From positions 160,337 to 224,336 of the forward strand of contig JBBELK010000680.1 of the NCBI GenBank assembly GCA_037783545.1: DNA of 64,000 nucleotides, given 5' to 3'. Below are positions 28,701 to 40,700 of this stretch, piece by piece. The DNA is from Henricia sp. BOLD:AAB3569 (Eukaryota > Echinodermata > Asteroidea > Spinulosida > Echinasteridae). The notes beneath the pieces were generated by a model. The model did no database searches, had not been told where the DNA came from, and saw only the letters and a program-made list of their open reading frames with translations. The position numbers and the translations under genes were made by a program. Every line of letters begins with the position of its first letter. The stretch's first letter is position 1.

Positions 28701-29318
28701 AAGTCTGTCAATTTTTTATGACAAGTGCGCAATATAGAGAGTTTAGGGCATGCAAAATTTGAAGTTCGTCGGAACATTTTTCGACCTCCAAATTTGCCGA
28801 CGTTTGGACCACACTTTGACCAAATTGCCGAGCCAAACTGCGGTGCGTTAACGACAGTCCGAATGACTGAGCATGCGCACAACTCAGGAGTACCCCAAAG
28901 AGGTGTGTACAGACAGCCACGGTTTGCGTGAGAGCAGTCAGGAAGCCTCAACCCAGTTTTTTCTAAACTTTGAAATTTCTCTGCCATTTCCCGGCGAAAG
29001 TCTGTCAATTTTTTATGACAAGTGCGCAATATAGAGAGTTTAGGGCATGCAAAATTTGAAGTTCGTCGGAACATTTTTCGACCTCCAAATTTGCCGACGT
29101 TTGGACCACACTTTGACCAAATTGCCGAGCCAAACTGCGGTGCGTTAACGACAGTCCGAATGACTGAGCATGCGTACAACTCAGGAGTACCCCAAAGAGG
29201 TGTGTACAGACAGCCACGGTTTGCGTGAGAGCAGTCAGGAAGCCTCAACCCAGTTTTTTCTAAACTTTGAAATTTCTCTGCCATTTCCCGGCGAAAGTCT
29301 GTCAATTTTTTTATGACA
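25755..29318. repeat. Six-monomer higher-order repeat, 1782-bp period, two units
   Basis: A one-base deletion giving GGTTTGCTGAGAG occurs near 25957 and 27739, followed in both by TTTGTTATGAC, TTTTTCTACCTCC, TTTGGATCACAC and GCCGAACCAAAC. A CCCCAAAAAGG variant follows near 26816 and 28598. All are 1782 bp apart, exactly six monomers. Private differences include TTTAGCGCATG near 27557 in the second unit only. Confidence 0.88.
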
Positions 29319-29435
29319 AGTGCGCAATATAGAGAGTTTAGGGCATGCAAAATTTGAAGTTCGTCGGAACATTTTTCGACCTCCAAATTTGCCGACGTTT
29401 GGACCACACTTTGACCAAATTGCCTTTTTCTAAAA

Positions 29436-29459
29436 TGTTTTATTCGTCCGAATAAAACA
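29436..29459. repeat. Perfect palindrome, 11-bp arms, 2-nt loop
   Basis: TGTTTTATTCG is followed by TC and then by its exact reverse complement CGAATAAAACA. It sits 11 bp inside the left junction of the non-satellite segment and contains an AATAAA on each strand. Possible roles are a cruciform or break site linked to the junction, or a hairpin 3' end; neither is shown. Confidence 0.9.
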
Positions 29460-29504
29460 CGCTAACCAGTCCAAGCTTGTTACCGATAGAACCAGTGCTT
29501 CAGC

Positions 29505-29715
29505 CGTTGTCGTTGCCAGTCCAGGTCATTTATCCACTAAGCGTTCGCCGTTATTGCCAAATTTCCTCATTCGTAGTCGTTGCCAGTCCAGGTCATTTAT
29601 CCACCAATTGTTCGCCGTTATTGCCAAATTTCCTCATTCGTTGTCGTTGCCAGTCCAGGTCATTTATCCACCAAATTTCCTCATTCGTTGTCGTTGCCAA
29701 TCAAGGTCATTATCC
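29505..29715. repeat. 67-bp minisatellite, three units plus a shortened one
   Basis: The motif GTTGCCAGTCCAGGTCATT begins at 29512, 29579 and 29646 (67-bp spacing). A diverged version, GTTGCCAATCAAGGTCATT, begins at 29693 after a unit that lacks about 20 bp (the TTCGCCGTTATTGCC portion). Units share CCAAATTTCCTCATTCGT. It occurs nowhere else in the window. Confidence 0.9.
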
Positions 29716-30060
29716 GGCGAGTATTCTCCATCACAATCATCACCAATCTTGGTCGATCGTGTCCGAGTATCAGGTCATATCCTTCGAGAAGCACCACAGG
29801 TACATCCTCATAAAACCACAATCGTCACCAGTCCAGGTCTGGAAGAATCAAGACCGCAGACTCGGATCCAATCGTGTTCCAAAATTGCATCGGCGTTCCC
29901 CGTGACGTACGTACTGGTCACTCCATCATTGAGCAACGTTCCAGGACATCACGGGATTCCGCGAAAAACTCCTCCAAACTACCTATGTGCAAGGGTAGTC
30001 CTTTGGAAAGCGGTCATCACAGGCCAGCGAGGAAAGAACCCGTACGCCAACCCGACCGCC

Positions 30061-30110
30061 CCAAACTGCGGTGCGTTAACGACCGAGCCAAACTGCGGTG
30101 CGTTAACGAC
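30061..30110. repeat. Partial satellite duplication at the right junction
   Basis: A 23-bp satellite fragment starting CCAAACTGCGGTGCG occupies 30061-30083 and is repeated in place at 30088-30110, where the full monomer continues. The stray fragment, 27 bp out of phase, suggests the junction formed by a slipped or microhomology-mediated event rather than a clean cut-and-paste insertion. Confidence 0.85.
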
Positions 30111-32862
30111 AGTCCGAATGACTGAGCATGCGCACAACTCAGGAGTACCCCAAAGAGGTGTGTACAGACAGCCACGGTTTGCGTGAGAGCAGTCAGGAAG
30201 CCTCAACCCAGTTTTTTCTAAACTTTGAAATTTCTCTGCCATTTCCCGGCGAAAGTCTGTCAATTTTTTTATGACAAGTGCGCAATATAGAGAGTTTAGG
30301 GCATGCAAAATGTGAAGTTCGTCGGAACATTTTTCGACCTCCAAATTTGCCGACGTTTGGACCACACTTTGACCAAATTGCCGAGCCAAACTGCGGTGCG
30401 TTAACGACAATCCGAATGACTGAGCATGCGCACAACTCAGGAGTACCCCAAAGAGGTGTGTACAGACAGCCACGGTTTGCGTGAGAGCAGTCAGGAAGCC
30501 TCAACCCAGTTTTGTCTAAACTTTGAAATTTCTCTGCCATTTCCCGGCGAAAGTCTGTCAATTTTTTTATGACAAGTGCGCAATATAGAGAGTTTAGGGC
30601 ATGCAAAATTTGAAGTTCGTCGGAACATTTTTCTACCTCCAAATTTGCCGACGTTTGGACCACACTTTGACCAAATTGCCGAGCCAAACTGCGGTGCGTT
30701 AACGACAGTCCGAATGACTGAGCATGCGCACAACTCAGGAGTACCCCAAAGAGGTGTGTACAGACAGCCACGGTTTGCGTGAGAGCAGTCAGGAAGCCTC
30801 AACCCAGTTTTTTCTAAACTTTGAAATTTCTCTGCCATTTCCCGGCGAAAGTCTGTCAATTTTTTATGACAAGTGCGCAATATAGAGAGTTTAGGGCATG
30901 CAAAATTTGAAGTTCGTCGGAACATTTTTCTACCTCCAAATTTGCCGACGTTTGGACCACACTTTGACCAAATTGCCGAGCCAAACTGCGGTGCGTTAAC
31001 GACAGTCCGAATGACTGAGCATGCGCACAACTCAGGAGTACCCCAAAAAGGTGTGTACAGACAGCCACGGTTTGCGTGAGAGCAGTCAGGAAGCCTCAAC
31101 CCAGTTTTTTCTAAACTTTGAAATTTCTCTGCCATTTCCCGGCGAAAGTCTGTCAATTTTTTATGACAAGTGCGCAATATAGAGAGTTTAGGGCATGCAA
31201 AATTTGAAGTTCGTCGGAACATTTTTCGACCTCCAAATTTGCCGACGTTTGGACCACACTTTGACCAAATTGCTGAGCCAAACTGCGGTGCGTTAACGAC
31301 AGTCCGAATGACTGAGCATGCGCACAACTCAGGAGTACCCCAAAGAGGTGTGTACAGACAGCCACGGTTTGCGTGAGAGCAGTCAGGAAGCCTCAACCCA
31401 GTTTTTTCTAAACTTTGAAATTTCTCTGCCATTTCCCGGCGAAAGTATGTCAATTTTGTTATGACAAGTGCGCAATATAGAGAGTTTAGGGCATGCACAA
31501 TTTGAAGTTCGTCGGAACATTTTTCTACCTCCAAATTTGCCGACGTTTGGACCACACTTTGACCAAATTGCCGAGCCAAACTGCGGTGCGTTAACGACAG
31601 TCCGAATGACTGAGCATGCGCACAACTCAGGAGTACCCCAAAGAGGTGTGTACAGACAGCCACGGTTTGCGTGAGAGCAGTCAGGAGGCCTCAACCCAGT
31701 TTTTTCTAAACTTTGAAATTTCTCTGCCATTTTCCGTGAAAGTCTGTCAATTTTTTATGACAAGTGCGCAATATAGAGAGTTTAGGGCATGCAAAATTTG
31801 AAGTTCGTCGGAACATTTTTCGACCTCCAAATTTGCCGACGTTTGGACCACACTTTGACCAAATTGCCGAGCCAAACTGCGGTGCGTTAACGACAGTCCG
31901 AATGACTGAGCATGCGCACAACTCAGGAGTACCCCAAAGAGGTGTGTACAGACAGCCACGGTTTGCGTGAGAGCAGTCAGGAAGCCTCAACCCAGTTTTT
32001 TCTAAACTTTGAAATTTCTCTGCCATTTCCCGGCGAAAGTCTGTCAATTTTGTATGACAAGTGCGCAATATAGAGAGTTTAGGGCATGCAAAATTTGAAG
32101 TTCGTCGGAACATTTTTCGACCTCCAAATTTGCCGACGTTTGGACCACACTTTGACCAAATTGCCGAGCCAAACTGCGGTGCGTTAACGACAGTCCGAAT
32201 GACTGAGCATGCGCACAACTCAGGAGTACCCCAAAGAGGTGTGTACAGACAGCCACGGTTTGCGTGAGAGCAGTCAGGAAGCCTCAACCCAGTTTTTTCT
32301 AAACTTTGAAATTTCTCTGCCATTTCCCGGCGAAAGTCTGTCAATTTTTTATGACAAGTGCGCAATATAGAGAGTTTAGGGCATGCAAAATTTGAAGTTC
32401 GTCGGAACATTTTTCTACCTCCAAATTTGCCGACGTTTGGACCACACTTTGACCAAATTGCCGAACCAAACTGCGGTGCGTTAACGACAGTCCGAATGAC
32501 TGAGCATGCGCACAACTCAGGAGTACCCCAAAGAGGTGTGTACAGACAGCCACGGTTTGCGTGAGAGCAGTCAGGAAGCCTCAACCCAGTTTTTTTCTAA
32601 ACTTTGAAATTTCTCTGCCATTTCCCGGCGAAAGTCTGTCAATTTTTTATGACAAGTGCGCAATATAGAGAGTTTAGGGCATGCAAAATTTGAAGTTCGT
32701 CGGAACATTTTTCGACCTCCAAATTTGCCGACGTTTGGACCACACTTTGACCAAATTGCCGAGCCAAACTGCGGTGCGTTAACGACAGTCCGAATGACTG
32801 AGCATGCGCACAACTCAGGAGTACCCCAAAGAGGTGTGTACAGACAGCCACGGTTTGCGTGA

Positions 32863-35800
32863 GAGCAGTCAGGAAGCCTCAACCCAGTTTTTTCTAAACT
32901 TTGAAATTTCTCTGCCATTTCCCGGCGAAAGTCTGTCAATTTTTTATGACAAGTGCGCAATATAGAGAGTTTAGGGCATGCAAAATTTGAAGTTCGTCGG
33001 AACATTTTTCGACCTCCAAATTTGCCGACGTTTGGACCACACTTTGACCAAATTGCCGAGCCAAACTGCGGTGCGTTAACGACAGTCCGAATGACTGAGC
33101 ATGCGCACAACTCAGGAGTACCCCAAAAAGGTGTGTACAGACAGCAACGGTTTGCGTGAGAGCAGTCAGGAAGCCTCAACCCAGTTTTTTCTAAACTTTG
33201 AAATTTCTCTGCCATTTCCCGGCGAAAGTCTGTCAATTTTTTATGACAAGTGCGCAATATAGAGAGTTTAGGGCATGCAAAATTTGAAGTTCGTCGGAAC
33301 ATTTTTCGACCTCCAAATTTGCCGACGTTTGGACCACACTTTGACCAAATTGCCGAGCCAAACTGCGGTGCGTTAACGACAGTCCGAATGACTGAGCATG
33401 CGCACAACTCAGGAGTACCCCAAAGAGGTGTGTACAGACAGCCACGGTTTGCGTGAGAGCAGTCAGGAAGCCTCAACCCAGTTTTTTCTAAACTTTGAAA
33501 TTTCTCTGCCATTTCCCGGCGAAAGTCTGTCAATTTTTTATGACAAGTGCGCAATATAGAGAGTTTAGGGCATGCAAAATTTGAAGTTCGTCGGAACATT
33601 TTTCGACCTCCAAATTTGCCGACGTTTGGACCACACTTTGACCAAATTGCCGAGCCAAACTGCGGTGCGTTAACGACAGTCCGAATGACTGAGCATGCGC
33701 ACAACTCAGGAGTACCCCAAAGAGGTGTGTACAGACAGCCACGGTTTGCGTGAGAGCAGTCAGGAAGCCTCAACCCAGTTTTTTTCTAAACTTTGAAATT
33801 TCTCTGCCATTTCCCGGCGAAAGTCTGTCAATTTTTTATGACAAGTGCGCAATATAGAGAGTTTAGGGCATGCAAAATTTGAAGTTCGTCGGAACATTTT
33901 TCTACCTCCAAATTTGCCGACGTTTGGACCACACTTTGACCAAATTGCCGAGCCAAACTGCGGTGCGTTAACGACAGTCCGAATGACTGAGCATGCGCAC
34001 AACTCAGGAGTACCCCAAAGAGGTGTGTACAGACAGCCACGGTTTGCGTGAGAGCAGTCAGGAAGCGGCCTCAACCCAGTTTTTTCTAAACTTTGAAATT
34101 TCTCTGCCATTTCCCGGCGAAAGTCTGTCAATTTGTTATGACAAGTGCGCAATATAGAGAGTTTAGGGCATGCAAAATTTGAAGTTCGTCGGAACATTTT
34201 TCTACCTCCAAATTTGCCGACGTTTGGACCACACTTTGACCAAATTGCCGAGCCAAACTGCGGTGCGTTAACGACAGTCCGAATGACTGAGCATGCGCAC
34301 AACTCAGGAGTACCCCAAAAAGGTGTGTACAGACAGCCACAGTTTGCGTGAGAGCAGTCAGGAAGCCTCAACCCAGTTTTTTCTAAACTTTGAAATTTCT
34401 CTGCCATTTCCCGGCGAAAGTCTGTCAATTTTTTATGACAAGTGCGCAATATAGAGAGTTTAGGGCATGCAAAATTTGAAGTTCGTCGGAACATTTTTCG
34501 ACCTCCAAATTTGCCGACGTTTGGACCACACTTTGACCAAATTGCCGAGCCAAACTGCGGTGCGTTAACGACAGTCCGAATGACTGAGCATGCGCACAAC
34601 TCAGGAGTACCCCAAAGAGGTGTGTACAGACAGCCACGGTTTGCGTGAGAGCATTCAGGAAGCCTCAACCCAGTTTTTTCTAAACTTTGAAATTTCTCTG
34701 CCATTTCCCGGCGAAAGTCTGTCAATTTGTTTATGACAAGTGCGCAATATAGAGAGTTTAGGGCATGCAAAATTTGAAGTTCGTCGGAACATTTTTCTAC
34801 CTCCAAATTTGCCGACGTTTGGACCACACTTTGACCAAATTGCCGAGCCAAACTGCGGTGCGTTAACGACAGTCCGAATGACTGAGCATGCGCACAACTC
34901 AGGAGTACCCCAAAGAGGTGTGTACAGACAGCCACGGTTTGCGTGAGAGCAGTCAGGAAGCCTCAACCCAGTTTTTTCTAAACTTTGAAATTTCTCTGCC
35001 ATTTCCCGGCGAAAGTCTGTCAATTTTTTATGACAAGTGCGCAATATAGAGAGTTTAGGGCATGCAAAATTTGAAGTTCGTCGGAACATTTTTCGACCTC
35101 CAAATTTGCCGACGTTTGGACCACACTTTGACCAAATTGCCGAGCCAAACTGCGGTGCGTTAACGACAGTCCGAATGACTGAGCATGCGCACAACTCAGG
35201 AGTACCCCAAAAAGGTGTGTACAGACAGCAACGGTTTGCGTGAGAGCAGTCAGGAAGCCTCAACCCAGTTTTTTCTAAACTTTGAAATTTCTCTGCCATT
35301 TCCCGGCGAAAGTCTGTCAATTTTTTATGACAAGTGCGCAATATAGAGAGTTTAGGGCATGCAAAATTTGAAGTTCGTCGGAACATTTTTCGACCTCCAA
35401 ATTTGCCGACGTTTGGACCACACTTTGACCAAATTGCCGAGCCAAACTGCGGTGCGTTAACGACAGTCCGAATGACTGAGCATGCGCACAACTCAGGAGT
35501 ACCCCAAAGAGGTGTGTACAGACAGCCACGGTTTGCGTGAGAGCAGTCAGGAAGCCTCAACCCAGTTTTTTCTAAACTTTGAAATTTCTCTGCCATTTCC
35601 CGGCGAAAGTCTGTCAATTTTTTATGACAAGTGCGCAATATAGAGAGTTTAGGGCATGCAAAATTTGAAGTTCGTCGGAACATTTTTCGACCTCCAAATT
35701 TGCCGACGTTTGGACCACACTTTGACCAAATTGCCGAGCCAAACTGCGGTGCGTTAACGACAGTCCGAATGACTGAGCATGCGCACAACTCAGGAGTACC

Positions 35801-37625
35801 CCAAAGAGGTGTGTACAGACAGCCACGGTTTGCGTGAGAGCAGTCAGGAAGCCTCAACCCAGTTTTTTCTAAACTTTGAAATTTCTCTGCCATTTCCCGG
35901 CGAAAGTCTGTCAATTTTTTATGACAAGTGCGCAATATAGAGAGTTTAGGGCATGCAAAATTTGAAGTTCGTCGGAACATTTTTCGACCTCCAAATTTGC
36001 CGACGTTTGGACCACACTTTGACCAAATTGCCGAGCCAAACTGCGGTGCGTTAACGACAGTCCGAATGACTGAGCATGCGCACAACTCAGGAGTACCCCA
36101 AAGAGGTGTGTACAGACAGCCACGGTTTGCGTGAGAGCAGTCAGGAAGCCTCAACCCAGTTTTTTCTAAACTTTGAAATTTCTCTGCCATTTCCCGGCGA
36201 AAGTCTGTCAATTTTTTTATGACAAGTGCGCAATATAGAGAGTTTAGGGCATGCAAAATTTGAAGTTCGTCGGAACATTTTTCTACCTCCAAATTTGCCG
36301 ACGTTTGGACCACACTTTGACCAAATTGCCGAGCCAAACTGCGGTGCGTTAACGACAGTCCGAATGACTGAGCATGCGCACAACTCAGGAGTACCCCAAA
36401 GAGGTGTGTACAGACAGCCACGGTTTGCGTGAGAGCAGTCAGGAAGCCTCAACCCAGTTTTTTTCTAAACTTTGAAATTTCTCTGCCATTTCCCGGCGAA
36501 AGTCTGTCAATTTTTTATGACAAGTGCGCAATATAGAGAGTTTAGGGCATGCAAAATTTGAAGTTCGTCGGAACATTTTTCTACCTCCAAATTTGCCGAC
36601 GTTTGGACCACACTTTGACCAAATTGCCGAGCCAAACTGCGGTGCGTTAACGACAGTCCGAATGACTGAGCATGCGCACAACTCAGGAGTACCCCAAAGA
36701 GGTGTGTACAGACAGCCACGGTTTGCGTGAGAGCAGTCAGGAAGCGGCCTCAACCCAGTTTTTTCTAAACTTTGAAATTTCTCTGCCATTTCCCGGCGAA
36801 AGTCTGTCAATTTGTTATGACAAGTGCGCAATATAGAGAGTTTAGGGCATGCAAAATTTGAAGTTCGTCGGAACATTTTTCTACCTCCAAATTTGCCGAC
36901 GTTTGGACCACACTTTGACCAAATTGCCGAGCCAAACTGCGGTGCGTTAACGACAGTCCGAATGACTGAGCATGCGCACAACTCAGGAGTACCCCAAAAA
37001 GGTGTGTACAGACAGCCACAGTTTGCGTGAGAGCAGTCAGGAAGCCTCAACCCAGTTTTTTCTAAACTTTGAAATTTCTCTGCCATTTCCCGGCGAAAGT
37101 CTGTCAATTTTTTATGACAAGTGCGCAATATAGAGAGTTTAGGGCATGCAAAATTTGAAGTTCGTCGGAACATTTTTCGACCTCCAAATTTGCCGACGTT
37201 TGGACCACACTTTGACCAAATTGCCGAGCCAAACTGCGGTGCGTTAACGACAGTCCGAATGACTGAGCATGCGCACAACTCAGGAGTACCCCAAAGAGGT
37301 GTGTACAGACAGCCACGGTTTGCGTGAGAGCATTCAGGAAGCCTCAACCCAGTTTTTTCTAAACTTTGAAATTTCTCTGCCATTTCCCGGCGAAAGTCTG
37401 TCAATTTGTTTATGACAAGTGCGCAATATAGAGAGTTTAGGGCATGCAAAATTTGAAGTTCGTCGGAACATTTTTCTACCTCCAAATTTGCCGACGTTTG
37501 GACCACACTTTGACCAAATTGCCGAGCCAAACTGCGGTGCGTTAACGACAGCCCGAATGACTGAGCATGCGCACAACTCAGGAGTACCCCAAAGAGGTGT
37601 GTACAGACAGCCACGGTTTGCGTGA
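32863..37625. repeat. Higher-order repeat, 7- and 9-monomer units
   Basis: Two related units follow each other. Each opens with a monomer carrying CAGACAGCAACGG (near 33142 and 35226). Each contains a three-base in-frame insertion giving GAAGCGGCCTCAACC (near 34066 and 36745) and GACAGCCACAGTTTG, and closes with a monomer preceded by GAGAGCATTCAGG (near 34650 and 37329). Markers at the opening are 2084 bp apart and those at the close 2679 bp apart, so the second unit has two extra monomers. Borders are approximate. Confidence 0.8.
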
Positions 37626-37769
37626 GAGCAGTCAGGAAGCCTCAACCCCGTTTTTTCTAAACTTTGAAATTTCTCTGCCATTTCCCGGCGAAAGTCTGTC
37701 AATTTTTTTATGACAAGTGCGCAATATAGAGAGTTTAGGGCATGCAAAATTTGAAGTTCGTCGAACATT

Positions 37770-40700
37770 TTTCGACCTCCAAATTTGCCGACGTTTGGAC
37801 CACACTTTGACCAAATTGCCGAGCCAAACTGCGGTGCGTTAACGACAGTCCGAATGACTGAGCATGCGCACAACTCAGGAGTACCCCAAAGAGGTGTGTA
37901 CAGACAGCCACGGTTTGCGTGAGAGCAGTCAGGAAGCCTCAACCCAGTTTTTTCTAAACTTTGAAATTTCTCTGCCATTTCCCGGCGAAAGTCTGTCAAT
38001 TTTTTATGACAAGTGCGCAATATAGAGAGTTTAGGGCATGCAACATTTGAAGTTCGTCGGAACATTTTTCGACCTCCAAATTTGCCGACGTTTGGACCAC
38101 ACTTTGACCAAATTGCCGAGCCAAACTGCGGTGCGTTAACGACAGTCCGAATGACTGAGCATGCGCACAACTCAGGAGTACCCCAAAGAGGTGTGTACAG
38201 ACAGCCACGGTTTGCGTGAGAGCAGTCAGGAAGCCTCAACCCCGTTTTTTCTAAACTTTGAAATTTCTCTGCCATTTCCCGGCGAAAGTCTGTCAATTTT
38301 TTATGACAAGTGCGCAATATAGAGAGTTTAGGGCATGCACAATTTGAAGTTCGTCGGAACATTTTTCGACCTCCAAATTTGCCGACGTTTGGACCACACT
38401 TTGACCAAATTGCCGAGCCAAACTGCGGTGCGTTAACGACAGTCCGAATGACTGAGCATGCGTACAACTCAGGAGTACCCCAAAGAGGTGTGTACAGACA
38501 GCCACGGTTTGCGTGAGAGCAGTCAGGAAGCCTCAACCCAGTTTTTTCTAAACTTTGAAATTTCTCTGCCATTTCCCGGCGAAAGTCTGTCAATTTTTTA
38601 TGACAAGTGCGCAATATAGAGAGTTTAGGGCATGCAAAATTTGAAGTTCGTCGGAACATTTTTCGACCTCCAAATTTGCCGACGTTTGGACCACACTTTG
38701 ACCAAATTGCCGAGCCAAACTGCGGTGCGTTAACGACAGTCCGAATGACTGAGCATGCGCACAACTCAGGAGTACCCCAAAGAGGTGTGTACAGACAGCC
38801 ACGGTTTGCGTGAGAGCAGTCAGGAAGCCTCAACCCAGTTTTTTCTTAACTTTGAAATTTCTCTGCCATTTCCCGGCGAAAGTCTGTCAATGTTTTTTAT
38901 GACAAGTGCGCAATATAGAGAGTTTAGGGCATGCAAAATTTGAAGTTCGTCGGAACATTTTTCGACCTCCAAATTTGCCGACGTTTGGACCACACTTTGA
39001 CCAAATTGCTGAGCCAAACTGCGGTGCGTTAACGACAATCCGAATGACTGAGCATGCGCACAACTCAGGAGTACCCCAAAGAGGTGTGTACAGACAGCCA
39101 CGGTTTGCGTGAGAGCAGTCAGGAAGCCTCAACCCAGTTTTTTCTAAACTTTGAAATTTCTCTGCCATTTCCCGGCGAAAGTCTGTCAATTTTTTTATGA
39201 CAAGTGCGCAATATAGAGAGTTTAGGGCATGCAAAATTTGAAGTTCGTCGGAACATTTTTCTACCTCCAAATTTGCCGACGTTTGGACCACACTTTGACC
39301 AAATTGCCGAGCCAAACTGCGGTGCGTTAACGACAGTCCGAATGACTGAGCATGCGCACAACTCAGGAGTACCCCAAAGAGGTGTGTACAGACAGCCACG
39401 GTTTGCGTGAGAGCAGTCAGGAAGCCTCAACCAAGTTTTTTCTAAACTTTGAAATTTCTCTGCCATTTCCCGGCGAAAGTCTGTCAATTTTGTATGACAA
39501 GTGCGCAATATAGAGAGTTTAGGGCATGCAAAATTTGAAGTTCGTCGGAACATTTTTCGACCTCCAAATTTGCCGACGTTTGGACCACACTTTGACCAAA
39601 TTGCTGAGCCAAACTGCGGTGCGTTAACGACAGTCCGAATGACTGAGCATGCGCACAACTCAGGAGTACCCCAAAGAGGTGTGTACAGACAGCCACGGTT
39701 TGCGTGAGAGCAGTCAAGAAGCCTCAACCCAGTTTTTTCTAAACTTTGAAATTTCTCTGCCATTTCCCGGCGAAAGTCTGTCAATTTTTTTATGACAAGT
39801 GCGCAATATAGAGAGTTTAGGGCATGCAAAATTTGAAGTTCGTCGGAACATTTTTCTACCTCCAAATTTGCCGACGTTTGGACCACACTTTGACCAAATT
39901 GCCGAGCCAAACTGCGGTGCGTTAACGACAGTCCGAATGACTGAGCATGCGCACAACTCAGGAGTACCCCAAAGAGGTGTGTACAGACAGCCACGGTTTG
40001 CGTGAGAGCAGTCAGGAAGCCTCAACCAAGTTTTTTCTAAACTTTGAAATTTCTCTGCCATTTCCCGGCGAAAGTCTGTCAATTTTTTATGACAAGTGCG
40101 CAATATAGAGAGTTTAGGGCATGCAAAATTTGAAGTTCGTCGGAACATTTTTCTACCTCCAAATTTGCCGACGTTTGGACCACACTTTGACCAAATTGCC
40201 GAGCCAAACTGCGGTGCGTTAACGACAGTCCGAATGACTGAGCATGCGCACAACTCAGGAGTACCCCAAAAAGGTGTGTACAGACAGCCACGGTTTGCGT
40301 GAGAGCAGTCAGGAAGCCTCAACCCAGTTTTTTCTAAACTTTGAAATTTCTCTGCCATTTCCCGGCGAAAGTCTGTCAATTTTTTATGACAAGTGCGCAA
40401 TATAGAGAGTTTAGGGCATGCAAAATTTGAAGTTCGTCGGAACATTTTTCGACCTCCAAATTTGCCGACGTTTGGACCACACTTTGACCAAATTGCTGAG
40501 CCAAACTGCGGTGCGTTAACGACAGTCCGAATGACTGAGCATGCGCACAACTCAGGAGTACCCCAAAGAGGTGTGTACAGACAGCCACGGTTTGCGTGAG
40601 AGCAGTCAAGAAGCCTCAACCCAGTTTTTTCTAAACTTTGAAATTTCTCTGCCATTTCCCGGCGAAAGTATGTCAATTTTGTTATGACAAGTGCGCAATA

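Larger units (their letters stand above)
1..29424. repeat. 297-bp satellite, array A (about 99 monomers)
   Basis: Head-to-tail copies of one 297-bp monomer fill this stretch; the window opens inside a monomer. Each copy carries the same landmarks in order: ATGACAAGTGCGCAATATAG, GGGCATGCAAAATTTGAAG, TTCGTCGGAACA, GCCGACGTTTGGACCACAC, GCCGAGCCAAACTGCGGTG, a GTTAAC site, a second GCATGC, GGAGTACCCCAAAGAGG, GAGAGCAGTCAGGAAGCC, a T-tract before CTAAACTTTG, and CCCGGCGAAAGTCTGTCAA before a second T-tract. Copies differ by a few substitutions and by T-tract length (most 297 bp, some 298-300). I see no unrelated sequence and no gene within it. The array stops in mid-monomer after GACCAAATTGCC at 29424. 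No function is shown by the sequence; structural heterochromatin or centromeric DNA is an inference. Confidence 0.98.
29425..30083. other. Single-copy 659-bp interruption of the satellite
   Basis: The satellite stops after GACCAAATTGCC and resumes in phase at CGAGCCAAACTGCGG, so about 659 bp of unrelated sequence sits between monomer halves. The left junction begins TTTTTCTAAA, which also occurs elsewhere in the monomer and may mark a microhomology join. It then holds a palindrome, a 67-bp-period minisatellite (29505-29715) and about 340 bp of unique sequence (29716-30060) in which I recognise nothing. It ends with a 23-bp fragment of satellite repeated at the right border. Open frames cross it (29477-29905 and 29554-30186, plus), but they follow the minisatellite or run into satellite and resemble no protein I know. 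There are no clear terminal inverted repeats or target-site duplication. It could be a degraded insertion or captured flanking DNA. Confidence 0.9.

Noticed and set aside
1..29424. Hundreds of 60-100 aa and several 300-760 aa open frames on both strands
   Set aside because: They repeat with the satellite period, mostly begin at GTG or TTG, overlap one another on both strands and show no domain; they are products of a stop-poor tandem repeat.
1..29424. CRISPR array
   Set aside because: The whole 297-bp unit is conserved; there are no short repeats separated by unique spacers and no cas genes.
29477..30186. 142- and 210-codon plus-strand frames in the single-copy island
   Set aside because: They overlap in different frames, draw much of their length from the 67-bp minisatellite and end in satellite sequence.
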